A DNA stretch of 64,000 bases from Octadecabacter arcticus 238. Lineage in GTDB: Bacteria; Pseudomonadota; Alphaproteobacteria; Rhodobacterales; Rhodobacteraceae. Below, piece after piece: positions 44,762 through 53,212 of the stretch. A program made the position numbers and the translations under genes. The DNA lies in NCBI RefSeq assembly GCF_000155735.2, contig NC_020908.1:3043001-3107000 (forward strand). Reading direction: 5' to 3'. The notes under the pieces are model-generated. The model was not told where the DNA came from. It searched no databases and saw nothing but the letters and a program-made list of their open reading frames with translations. Positions within the stretch are counted from its first letter, which is position 1, and the number at the start of each line of letters is the position of its first letter.

Positions 44762-44952
44762 CTTTACAGCAAATATTACACCCAAACTAACGATCTATAA
44801 CACCAAGGATTGCGCCCATGTTCACAGTGTTTTTCAGATCGAGCCATCTGAGTTCCTTCGGGGCCCCTACAGTAACCCCTCACAGGCCGAAATAGCTTCA
44901 CACAGAGCCATTAGCGTATTTTGTCATTAACACCAGCAAATCAACACAACGA

Positions 44953-46339
44953 GAGCTATGACTGAATCTGGTGTTTGAGTGGTTTGAAGGTTGGCGGCGT
45001 ATCTGGTTGAATTGTTGTTGGAAGACAGCAGCCCAACCAAAGGAGATACACCACCATGGGAACTACTAACATTGTTGATTTTGCGCGTCGAGACGAGATG
45101 ACGGACGCGTTGGCGGAGTTGCTGAAAACGGGAGCACAACAATTGATCGCGACAGCAGTTGAGGCTGAGCTTGTCAGTTATTTGGCGCAATTTACCGGCT
45201 TACGCACCGATGCCGGTCACGCGGCAGTCGTGCGTAATGGACATCATCCGGCCCGCCCGTTTCAAACGGGCATTGGCCCTGTGAGCGTGCGCATTCCAAA
45301 GGTTCGGTCCAAGGACGGCACACCGGTGACATTCCGGTCTGCCCTGGTGCCGCCCTATGTGCGCCGCACGAAGACGCTGGAAGCGGCCTTGCCATGGCTT
45401 TACCGCAAAGGGATCTCCAGCGGCGAGATGGCTCCCGCCCTCAAGGTTCTTCTGGGCCCAGATGCCGTTGGCTTGTCGGCTAATACGGTTTCGCGTTTAA
45501 AACGCGATTGGGCCAATGAATACGAGGCTTGGAAAGGCGCTGAGTTAGATGACGAGCCCATCGTCTATATCTGGGCCGACGGCGTTCACAGCGGCCTTCG
45601 GGGCGAGGATGACAAGCTCTGTGCCCTTGTTATTATTGGGGTAACTGCCCGTGGCAAGAAGCGATTTCTGGCAATTGAAGATGGGGTGCGCGAGTCCACG
45701 CAGAGCTGGCGCGAGGTTCTGCTTAACCTCAAAAGCCGAGGCATGAATGCGCCCAAACTGGCCATCGGGGACGGTGCCATGGGGTTTTGGGCGGCCATGG
45801 ACGAAGTCTATCCTGAGACCCGCCATCAACGCTGTTGGCAACACAAAACGGTGAACGTGCTCAATTGTTTACCCAAGCTGTCTCAGCCAAAAGCCAAGGC
45901 CGCGCTGCACGACATCTGGCAGGCCGAGACCAAAGTCGATGCAGAAAAGGCGTTCGATCTGTTCATCAAAACCTACGAACCCAAATATCCCAAGGCCACA
46001 CTATGCCTGCAAAAAGATCGTGAGGAACTCATGGCATTCTTCGACTTCCCGGCGCAGCATTGGCAAAGCATCCGCACTAGCAATCCAATTGAATCGGCCT
46101 TCGCGACGATCCGGCATCGTACCAAGCGTTCAAAGGGCTGCCTGTCACGCGATGGCATGCTGCACATGATGTTCAAACTGGGGCAATGTGCTGAGCAAAA
46201 TTGGAGGAAGCTACGCGGCTTTGACTACCTCGCAAAAGTCATCACAGGCGTCACGTTCAAAGACGGAATCGAAACCACAAACCCCGACCAGATCACCGCA
46301 TGACCAACAATACTCAAACACCAGATTTGACAATAACTC
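44953..46339 (+). mobile_element. IS256-family element, copy C
   Basis: The 1,387-base element is in the opposite orientation to A and B, flanked by a perfect 9-bp duplication ACACAACGA (44944-44952 and 46340-46348). It lies in non-coding DNA after the pentapeptide gene. Confidence 0.94.
45056..46303 (+). CDS. IS256-family transposase, copy C
   Basis: Intact 415-residue copy of the same mutator-type transposase as at 37660 and 42371. It differs at a few residues (LAELLKTG instead of LTELLKTG, LYRKGISSG instead of LYLKGISSG). The start is preceded by AAGGAG as in the other copies. All three intact copies keep the catalytic residues, so any could supply transposase to the truncated copy D. Confidence 0.95.
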   Translation: MGTTNIVDFARRDEMTDALAELLKTGAQQLIATAVEAELVSYLAQFTGLRTDAGHAAVVRNGHHPARPFQTGIGPVSVRIPKVRSKDGTPVTFRSALVPPYVRRTKTLEAALPWLYRKGISSGEMAPALKVLLGPDAVGLSANTVSRLKRDWANEYEAWKGAELDDEPIVYIWADGVHSGLRGEDDKLCALVIIGVTARGKKRFLAIEDGVRESTQSWREVLLNLKSRGMNAPKLAIGDGAMGFWAAMDEVYPETRHQRCWQHKTVNVLNCLPKLSQPKAKAALHDIWQAETKVDAEKAFDLFIKTYEPKYPKATLCLQKDREELMAFFDFPAQHWQSIRTSNPIESAFATIRHRTKRSKGCLSRDGMLHMMFKLGQCAEQNWRKLRGFDYLAKVITGVTFKDGIETTNPDQITA

Positions 46340-46557
46340 ACACAACGATCACCTAATGGCCTATTTGCGCTGGGCGTCACACGTATTGACTACCAAAAGC
46401 ATCAGGGGCCTGTGCAGCGCCATATAGTCTAATGAGAACTCCAACAGATAAGATTTACCACCAGCCCAGCGCGTAGGTGTCTGAGAGCTTCAGAGAACGT
46501 CAAGCAGAGCCTTGAGTGTGTTTAGGGTGCCGTTCTAACGAATGATAAGCATATTTG

Positions 46558-47081
46558 GAGCTATGACTGAATCTGGTGTTTGAGTGGTTTGAAGGTTGGC
46601 GGCGTATCTGGTTGAATTGTTGTTGGAAGACAGCAGCCCAACCAAAGGAGATACACCACCATGGGAACTACTAACATTGTTGATTTTGCGCGTCGAGACG
46701 AGATGACGGACGCGTTGACGGAGTTGCTGAAAACGGGAGCACAACAATTGATCGCGACAGCAGTTGAGGCTGAGCTTGTCAGTTATTTGGCGCAATTTAC
46801 CGGCTTACGCACCGATGCCGGTCACGCGGCAGTCGTGCGTAATGGACATCATCCGGCCCGCCCATTTCAAACGGGCATTGGCCCTGTGAGCGTGCGCATT
46901 CCAAAGGTTCGGTCCAGGAACGGCACACCGGTGACATTCCGTTCTGCCCTTGTGCCGCCCTATGTGCGCAGAACCAAGACTTTGGAGGCTGCGCTGCCAT
47001 GGCTTTATCTCAAAGGTATTTCCAGTGGTGAAATGGCCCCAGCCCTCAAGGTGATGCTGGGCCCTGATGCGGTGGGTCTTT
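46558..47081 (+). pseudogene. IS256-family element copy D, truncated
   Basis: The left end (GAGCTATGACTGAATCTGG) and the first 140 codons of the transposase (from 46661) are present. The last stretch, from about LRTDAGH on, is more diverged at the DNA level than the other copies. The gene stops at LGPDAVGL, where the second IS256-type element begins at 47082. The right half and right end are absent from the window. Confidence 0.88.
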
Positions 47082-48482
47082 GAGTTATGGTGGAATTTGG
47101 GTGATGGCGTGATTTGAAAGGCGGCGTATTGTGGCAGGTGTCAAAGCCGGCCAGAACCTCACAAGGAGCAATACGCCTATGAAGAACGATACACAGATCC
47201 TGCCGTTCCACCAATCGGAAACGATCGTAGATCCGTTGACAGAGCTTGCACGGGAGGGTGCCCGCCGGATGTTGGCGGAAGCGCTGAAAGCCGAAGCTGA
47301 TGCATTTGTCGCCAGCTTTGCAGATGAACAGCTGGAGGATGGCCGCCAGCGGATTGTGCGGCATGGATTTGGCCCTGAACGGCAGATCCAGACCGGCATT
47401 GGTTCTCTGGATGTCCAGCGGCCCAAGGTGCGCGACCGGCTGGCAACACCTGATCCATCCAAAAAAATCCGCTTTACATCGAACATACTGCCGAAATGGG
47501 CGCGCCGCTCGGTAAGCTTAGATGCCTTGTTGCCGGTGCTTTATCTGAAAGGCATTTCAACGGGTGATTTTCAAGAAGCGCTGTCAGCCATTATGGGCAC
47601 CGACGCGCCGAACCTTTCGCCAAGCGTCATTTCGCGACTGACGGCTGGATGGCAGGCACAATATGACACCTGGACCCGGCGTGATCTCTCTGCTCGTCAC
47701 TATGTCTACATCTGGGCCGATGGCGTCTATCTTCAGGCCCGGATGGAAGAAAATGCCGAATGCATGCTGGTGATCATCGGTGCAACACCGGAGGGCAAGA
47801 AAGAATTGATCGGCTTTCAGGTCGGTCTGCGGGAGAGCGCACAGAGTTGGCATGAGTTACTGACCGACATAAAAAGTCGTGGGTTGTCCGTCGCACCGGA
47901 AATTGCGGTTGGTGACGGGGCCATGGGGTTTTGGAACGCGCTGGACAGGGCATTTCCAGGCACAAAACACCAACGGTGTTGGGTGCATAAGGTGAAGAAT
48001 GTTCTGAATTGTTTTCCCAAGCAGATGGCACCGGCTGTGAAGTCAGATCTGGATAACATCCAGCACGCAGGGACGCGCAAAGAAGCAGAAGCGGCGCTGG
48101 CAGTGTTCTCTGAGAAATATGAGGTCAAATATCCAAAGGGCGTTGCATGTCTAATCAAGGATCAAGACGCGATGCTCGCATTCTTTGATTTTCCGGCGGA
48201 ACATTGGGGCCATCTACGCACTTCAAACCCTATAGAAAGCGTGTTTGCCACCGTCCGACACAGAACGGTTCGTACCAAAGGCGCACTGTCGCAAAAAACT
48301 GCAAAGCTGATGGTTTTTACCCTCATTCAGGCCGCATCAAAGAAATGGTTGAGGCTCAAGGGTAGAAACCAGTTGCCAAAAGTCATCGATGGCATCAAAT
48401 TCAACGACGGTGTCGAAGTGACCGGTGACACCGAAAACCACGCCGCCTAATGATGCGCGTCACCCAAATTCAAGCATAGCTC
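47082..48482 (+). mobile_element. second, different IS256-family element
   Basis: The ends read GAGTTATGGTGGAATTTGG and, inverted, GAGCTATGCTTGAATTTGG, related to but distinct from copies A-D. The element is 1,401 bases. The nine bases on the two sides differ (TGGGTCTTT against GGTCCGTTT), so no target duplication remains and one flank has probably been deleted. Confidence 0.88.
47179..48450 (+). CDS. IS256-family transposase (second type)
   Basis: The start at 47179 (MKNDTQILPFHQSE) follows AAGGAG by eight bases and gives 423 residues. Mutator-type catalytic regions are clear: YIWADGVYLQARMEENAECM, IAVGDGAMGFWNALDRAFPG, QRCWVHKVKNVLNCFPK and SNPIESVFATVRHRTVRTKG. It is a distant relative of the IS256 copies A-D. 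The gene is intact. Confidence 0.94.
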   Translation: MKNDTQILPFHQSETIVDPLTELAREGARRMLAEALKAEADAFVASFADEQLEDGRQRIVRHGFGPERQIQTGIGSLDVQRPKVRDRLATPDPSKKIRFTSNILPKWARRSVSLDALLPVLYLKGISTGDFQEALSAIMGTDAPNLSPSVISRLTAGWQAQYDTWTRRDLSARHYVYIWADGVYLQARMEENAECMLVIIGATPEGKKELIGFQVGLRESAQSWHELLTDIKSRGLSVAPEIAVGDGAMGFWNALDRAFPGTKHQRCWVHKVKNVLNCFPKQMAPAVKSDLDNIQHAGTRKEAEAALAVFSEKYEVKYPKGVACLIKDQDAMLAFFDFPAEHWGHLRTSNPIESVFATVRHRTVRTKGALSQKTAKLMVFTLIQAASKKWLRLKGRNQLPKVIDGIKFNDGVEVTGDTENHAA

Positions 48483-48483
48483 G

Positions 48484-48660
48484 GTCCGTTTGCGCAAACG
48501 CCTCAGCTCCCCGCGGGGCAGCCAGACCGGGCTCTTCACCGCTACGCTGATGTTTGCGTTCCGGCCCGAAGAGCGCCGCTCGATCGACGAGGTCTGGCAA
48601 AACCCCTTCGGCTTCACCGTCACAGAATACGCGGTCCGCTCGGACCGGCTCGAGGAGTAG
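48484..48660 (+). pseudogene. virB8: C-terminal fragment of virB8 (type IV secretion)
   Basis: The last 58 codons of a gene cut by the IS end: an open frame ending TLMFAFRPEERRSIDEVWQN, PFGFTVTEYAVRSDR. The NPFGF-VT-Y pattern is the C-terminal signature of VirB8, the inner-membrane scaffold of type IV secretion. It directly precedes virB9 with no gap, the normal gene order. The rest of the gene and any upstream virB genes are absent from the window. Confidence 0.8.
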
Positions 48661-49368
48661 ATGCCAATGTTTCCACGGTTCGTTGTGACACTCGCCGCTG
48701 CCAGCATATTTCTGGCCAGTACGGCATTTGCCGAGGTCCAACCGCGCCGCGGCACCCATGACGCACGCGTGCGGGTGGCCACATTCGTGGATGGCGAGGT
48801 CTACCAGGTCAGCACCAGCCTCACCCATGTCACCAGCATCGAGTTCGGGCCCGGCGAGACCATCCGCTCCATCATTGCAGGCGACACCGAAGGGTTTCTG
48901 CTCGACGGCGTCCCCGGCGGTCAGGCCTTCGCGATCAAGCCTGTGGTCCGTGGCGCGCATACCAACATCACGGTCTATACCAACCGGCGCAGCTATTATT
49001 TCAACGTGACAGAAGCGTCCGCCCCGACCTTCTATGTGATCCGGTTTCGCTATCCGGAGGTCGCGCGCGATGATGCACGGGCGATCGTACGCCAGCCTGC
49101 CAACCATGCCTACGGCGTCAGTGCACAAGCCGAGATCACGCCCCAAGAGATCTGGGACGATGGGACCTTCACGTATTTCCGCTTTGCCGCGAATGCACCT
49201 GTCCCCGCGATCTTTCGGTGGTCAACGGGCCGCGAGCGCAGCGTCAATGCCATGGCCCAAGAAGATGGCGTGATCCGGGTTTCGGGTATCAGTGCCAGAT
49301 GGGTGCTCCGCCTCGCAGATCTGGAAGTCTGTGTTCAGGATATGAGCGGGGTTGCCGCCAATGACTGA
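48661..49368 (+). CDS. virB9: type IV secretion outer-membrane complex protein VirB9
   Basis: VirB9 forms the periplasmic and outer-membrane core complex with VirB7 and VirB10. The 235-residue protein has a signal peptide (FVVTLAAASIFLASTAFA), the N-terminal beta domain with VYQVSTSLTHVTSIEFGPGE, and the C-terminal domain with IWDDGTFTYFRFA and RWSTGRERSVNAMAQEDGV, typical of VirB9/TrbG. It starts immediately after the virB8 fragment and overlaps virB10 by eight bases. Confidence 0.9.
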   Translation: MPMFPRFVVTLAAASIFLASTAFAEVQPRRGTHDARVRVATFVDGEVYQVSTSLTHVTSIEFGPGETIRSIIAGDTEGFLLDGVPGGQAFAIKPVVRGAHTNITVYTNRRSYYFNVTEASAPTFYVIRFRYPEVARDDARAIVRQPANHAYGVSAQAEITPQEIWDDGTFTYFRFAANAPVPAIFRWSTGRERSVNAMAQEDGVIRVSGISARWVLRLADLEVCVQDMSGVAAND

Positions 49369-50683
49369 GACAGCTGAGTTGCGCAAACGCCTGGAAGCGC
49401 TCGAGGGCGGTGGCGATAGCGGCGGCCGCCGCACGCGCCCGGTCTTGTTATTGATCGTGTTGGGCGTTGTGGGCGCGGCTGCACTGCTTGCTGTCATAAC
49501 GCTGATGTCGCGCGAACCTCAGCCTGAGCCGATGGAAACGGCTGCCCCGGCAGAGTTTCAGGACAGTGGGCCAGGTTTTGGTGCCCTCGATCCAGTGGCA
49601 CCACCTGAACCAGCCACGCAACCGGCGGCCCCTGCACCCACGAATGCCGAGACCGAGGCCCTGCGCACGCAGCTCGACGAGATGCGCGCGGAATTGACGG
49701 CCCTCAGCAATGTGCCAGCGCCGGATGCGCCCGTCTTGGACAGCGCAGCACTCGACGCATTGAACGCCGAGATTGACGCCCTGCGCAGTGATGCAGATGA
49801 GGCGGAGGCCGCCCTGCGTGCAGATCTTGATGAGCGCGGGCGGCAAATCCAGCGCCTGCAGACCGATCTGGAACTCGCGCAGCTTGAGACCCCCGCTACG
49901 CCTATGGCTACAGGTCCAACAGAAGAAACGCTGCGCCTGCAAGAGCTCGAACGTCGCCGCGAAGCCGAGCGCGCCATTCTCGAGGCCCGCATCGCCAGCC
50001 CGATCATCGCCTTCGGCTCCAGCGGAGGCGGTACTGATGAAAGCGCGGCTGAGCAGCGCCGCCTCGATGGTGAGACGGATTTCGTCCGAAACGGCGCGCA
50101 GCCAGCAACCGTTACCCAGGCGCAGACTATCGTGAACCCGTCCAACACGGTTGTGCAGGGCACGATGATCCAGGCCGTGCTGGAAACCGCCATCGACAGC
50201 CAGCTTGCTGGTCCCGTCCGCGCCTTGGTCTCCGAAGATGTCCATGCCTTCGATGGCACGCGTGTGCTGATCCCGCGCGGGTCGCGGCTCATCGGGCGGT
50301 ATCAATCCGGCATTGATATCGCTCAACAGCGCATCACCATCGCCTGGGACCGGATCATCCTGCCAGACAACCAGAGCGTCGAGATCAGCGCCTTTGGCGG
50401 CGACGCACTTGGCCGCTCCGGCACCACCGGCTTTGTCGACAGCCGCTTTGGCACGCGCTTTGGATCAGCCGCGCTGATTTCGCTCATTAGAGGCCTGCCC
50501 GCGGCAGCTGCAGGATCGACCGAAGACCAGGCCACGGCAGACGCGATCGAAGGCACCGCCGAGAGTCTGGAGGACACCACCCAAAGTGTTGTCAGCGAAT
50601 ATCTCGCGCTCGCCCCGGTCATCTATGTCGACCAAGGCGCGCGCGTCACCGTCATGGTGGACCGCGATTTGGAGATTTTCTGA
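49361..50683 (+). CDS. virB10: type IV secretion protein VirB10
   Basis: VirB10 spans both membranes and links the inner ATPases to the outer core. The 440 residues have one N-terminal transmembrane helix (about 25-46, VLLLIVLGVVGAAALLAVIT), a Pro/Ala-rich periplasmic linker, a coiled-coil-like stretch (about 95-210), and a conserved C-terminal beta-barrel domain from VVQGTMIQAVLETAIDSQL to the end. The start at 49361 overlaps the virB9 stop; three residues could be added upstream. Confidence 0.92.
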   Translation: MTETAELRKRLEALEGGGDSGGRRTRPVLLLIVLGVVGAAALLAVITLMSREPQPEPMETAAPAEFQDSGPGFGALDPVAPPEPATQPAAPAPTNAETEALRTQLDEMRAELTALSNVPAPDAPVLDSAALDALNAEIDALRSDADEAEAALRADLDERGRQIQRLQTDLELAQLETPATPMATGPTEETLRLQELERRREAERAILEARIASPIIAFGSSGGGTDESAAEQRRLDGETDFVRNGAQPATVTQAQTIVNPSNTVVQGTMIQAVLETAIDSQLAGPVRALVSEDVHAFDGTRVLIPRGSRLIGRYQSGIDIAQQRITIAWDRIILPDNQSVEISAFGGDALGRSGTTGFVDSRFGTRFGSAALISLIRGLPAAAAGSTEDQATADAIEGTAESLEDTTQSVVSEYLALAPVIYVDQGARVTVMVDRDLEIF

Positions 50684-50686
50684 GCC

Positions 50687-51682
50687 ATGGGTGCCAGCTA
50701 TCTCCAGAGCTCGCTCGACCAGCTGCCCGCCGCGCGCGATCCCAAGCTCATCGAGCTGTGCATCAACCCTGACGGCACCGTCTGGGGCGAGATGCAGGGT
50801 GATCATTTTATGCGTGCGCTGGATATGCGCCTGACGCCCCATGCCGCACAAGACCTCGGCGCGCAAATTGCTTCCACCGCCAACACCACGCTCAGCCGCG
50901 CAAAACCCATAGTCTCGGTTAGCATCCTCTACCGGGACAGGCCGATCCGCGCGCAGGTGATCCAGCCACCCGCCGTCGAAGGCGGCTTTGCGATTTCACT
51001 GCGGTTTTTTGCCGACCTGCCGCTCGACAAGATCCAGCTCGCCTATCTCTTTGGATCCGAACGCAGTTCCGAAGCCACGCGTCGCGCGCGCAATACAGAG
51101 TTGCGCACCGTCGTCGCCACAGGCGATATCGAGGCCGCCATCGCCTTCTGCGTCAGCCACAAGCTCAACATGATCGTCTCCGGTGGCACCTCCACAGGCA
51201 AGACCGTCACCGCGCGCAAGATCCTATCCTTTGTGCCCGAGGCCGAGCGCCTGATCACGATTGAGGACGCGGCCGAGCTGAGGCCGACACAGCCCAATAC
51301 AGTGACGCTGATGGCCGATCGAGAGGCACGCGAGCACAGCGCAGATCAGCTGCTGACCGCGACCCTGCGCATGCGACCCGACCGGATTGTTCTGGGCGAG
51401 GTCCGCGGCAAGGAGGCCATGACCTTCCTCGAGGCTATCAATACCGGCCATGGCGGATCGCTCACCACGCTGCATGCCGAGACCCCACAGCTCGCAATCC
51501 AGCGCCTCGCAATCGCGGCGCTCAAAACCGATGTCCCCATGACCTACCAGGATATGATCCATTACATCACCCGCTCGATCGACGTGATCATCCAAGCTGG
51601 CCGCCATGAAGGCGCGCGCGGGATCACCGAGTTCTACTTGCCACGCGTTGAAACAGAAAAAACGGAGACCGCAGATGTTTGA
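50687..51682 (+). CDS. virB11: type IV secretion ATPase VirB11
   Basis: This is a hexameric traffic ATPase that powers pilus assembly and substrate transfer at the inner membrane. The 331 residues include the Walker A GGTSTGKTVTARK near residue 161, the Asp box LITIEDAAELRPTQ, the Walker B LRMRPDRIVLGEVRGKEA and the His box TGHGGSLTTLHAE. It is three bases after virB10 and overlaps the DUF4177-like ORF by eight. Confidence 0.95.
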   Translation: MGASYLQSSLDQLPAARDPKLIELCINPDGTVWGEMQGDHFMRALDMRLTPHAAQDLGAQIASTANTTLSRAKPIVSVSILYRDRPIRAQVIQPPAVEGGFAISLRFFADLPLDKIQLAYLFGSERSSEATRRARNTELRTVVATGDIEAAIAFCVSHKLNMIVSGGTSTGKTVTARKILSFVPEAERLITIEDAAELRPTQPNTVTLMADREAREHSADQLLTATLRMRPDRIVLGEVRGKEAMTFLEAINTGHGGSLTTLHAETPQLAIQRLAIAALKTDVPMTYQDMIHYITRSIDVIIQAGRHEGARGITEFYLPRVETEKTETADV

Positions 51683-51851
51683 ATACCTCACACGCCAGAT
51701 CAATACAGGCCGCAAGAAACCGCAAACTTATGCCGGGGAGCTGAATGCCCTCGGGCGCGAGGGCTGGGAGCTTGTTGCTGTAACCCCGGATTTTGACGGC
51801 GAGCATATCCTCACCGCGTTTCTGAAGCGGCCGCTGAAGGCCGCGCACTGA
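51675..51851 (+). CDS. small DUF4177-like protein in the T4SS cluster
   Basis: The 58-residue protein (MFEYLTRQINTGRKKPQTYA...) contains LNALGREGWELVAVTPDF, the pattern of the small DUF4177 domain. The ATG overlaps the virB11 stop by eight bases; a start at 51606 is possible but lies inside virB11. Function is unknown. It is soluble by composition and is placed between virB11 and virB6. Confidence 0.65.
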   Translation: MFEYLTRQINTGRKKPQTYAGELNALGREGWELVAVTPDFDGEHILTAFLKRPLKAAH

Positions 51852-51878
51852 TCGAAGCAAAAGAGCGAGGCGGATCCC

Positions 51879-52877
51879 ATGGGCGTTGTCACCTGGATGG
51901 TGGAGACCACAGACGGTTATCTTGACGGGGCGGCCGAGACCACCTTTGGCACCGTCGCCAGCCAAGTAGGCGGTATCATTGCCGTGGGCTCAACTCTTGC
52001 CGTCATTGGCCTCTTCGTAAACATGGCCCTGCAGGTGCGGTCAGTTGATGGCCGCACGGCTTTCTGGTTCGCCATCAAACTCATGCTGATCACGCTCTTT
52101 GCGCTCAACTGGGTGCAGTTCAATACCATTGCGGGTGCCATCACAAATGGGCTTGATCAGCTGGCGGGCGGTATGATCGCGGGTCTGGGCGGCGGTGGCG
52201 CGGGGGCGGCCTATTTTGCCGCCGCCTTCGACGATCTCATCGCTGAGTTTGGGAACTACCTCAATGCCGCGGGCGACAATATGCACTGGATGGCCGGGGC
52301 ACTCATTGGTGCCATTGGAGCGTTTCTGCTCGGCATCATCGGCGCGCTTTGCGGGCTTGTATTGATCTTTGCCAAAATTATGTTGGCCTTCATGATCGGC
52401 ATCGCGCCAATCATGATCGCGCTGTCGCTCTTCGACGTGACCAAGGATTATTTCCTGCGCTGGCTGTCCTCCACCGTCTCCTACGCGCTCTACCCGCTGG
52501 TCATCGCGGGGGTGTTTTCCATTGTCGTGGGGATGTCGCAGTCCTTGCTGGCCGAGCTTGGTGATCCCGAAGGTGCCAGCAATATTGGCGCGCTCATCCC
52601 CTTCTTTATGATGATGTTCCTCGCCGGTGGCATGATCGTCGCCACACCGCTGATCGTCCGCGCAATCTCGGGCAACTTGATGATGGCAGGTCCGCCAAGC
52701 ATGCCCGGCGTTAGCGGGTTCGCAAAAGGCGTAGCTGGAACAAGAGGCTCCCGCGCACGGGCGCGGTTTGGAACGCAGTCAGCTGGGGAAATCGCAGGTA
52801 CGGGTGTGCGCCAGGCCGGTAGTGCTGCCGCTTCACTGGTTCAGAAGGTGTCGGAGAGGTCAAAAAGGTTGGAATGA
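51879..52877 (+). CDS. virB6: type IV secretion membrane protein VirB6/TrbL
   Basis: This polytopic inner-membrane protein is thought to form part of the DNA-translocation path. The 332 residues hold about six hydrophobic segments between residues 30 and 265, among them ALIGAIGAFLLGIIGALCGL and IMLAFMIGIAPIMIALSLFD, the conserved core of the TrbL/VirB6 family. The C-terminal 60 residues are polar and basic. It is the last virB gene; no virB4 or virD4 is in the window. Confidence 0.9.
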   Translation: MGVVTWMVETTDGYLDGAAETTFGTVASQVGGIIAVGSTLAVIGLFVNMALQVRSVDGRTAFWFAIKLMLITLFALNWVQFNTIAGAITNGLDQLAGGMIAGLGGGGAGAAYFAAAFDDLIAEFGNYLNAAGDNMHWMAGALIGAIGAFLLGIIGALCGLVLIFAKIMLAFMIGIAPIMIALSLFDVTKDYFLRWLSSTVSYALYPLVIAGVFSIVVGMSQSLLAELGDPEGASNIGALIPFFMMMFLAGGMIVATPLIVRAISGNLMMAGPPSMPGVSGFAKGVAGTRGSRARARFGTQSAGEIAGTGVRQAGSAAASLVQKVSERSKRLE

Positions 52878-53212
52878 ATTGGCCCGCGACGCCTTGGGTT
52901 GAGGCAGCCCCCTATCTGAAGCGACTCAAGTTATCGCAGCTACAGAAAAATGTTCGCATTTTGTTCCAGAGCAATGTAAACTGACAACTGATGAGATGTA
53001 AAAGCTTGCGAACGTGCGTTGGACGAAATTGGTGCGTGGCTGCAAGTTTGGAAAACTGGGTTCTTGAAATGACGAATGCTCCAATGGGCGATATATTCTT
53101 GCCGACTGTGTTGCGCCGTGGCTATTTCCAAATATTGGCCGTGGACGCATGATTACTCAGCCGCCTCATATCTACAATGCCACCGTCGGGCTAACTGCAG
53201 GGCAGCACTGAT
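52878..53212. other. non-coding gap between virB6 and topB
   Basis: About 335 bases, more AT-rich than the flanking genes. No ORF with family-like features and no clear terminator is seen. It probably holds the topB promoter. Confidence 0.5.
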
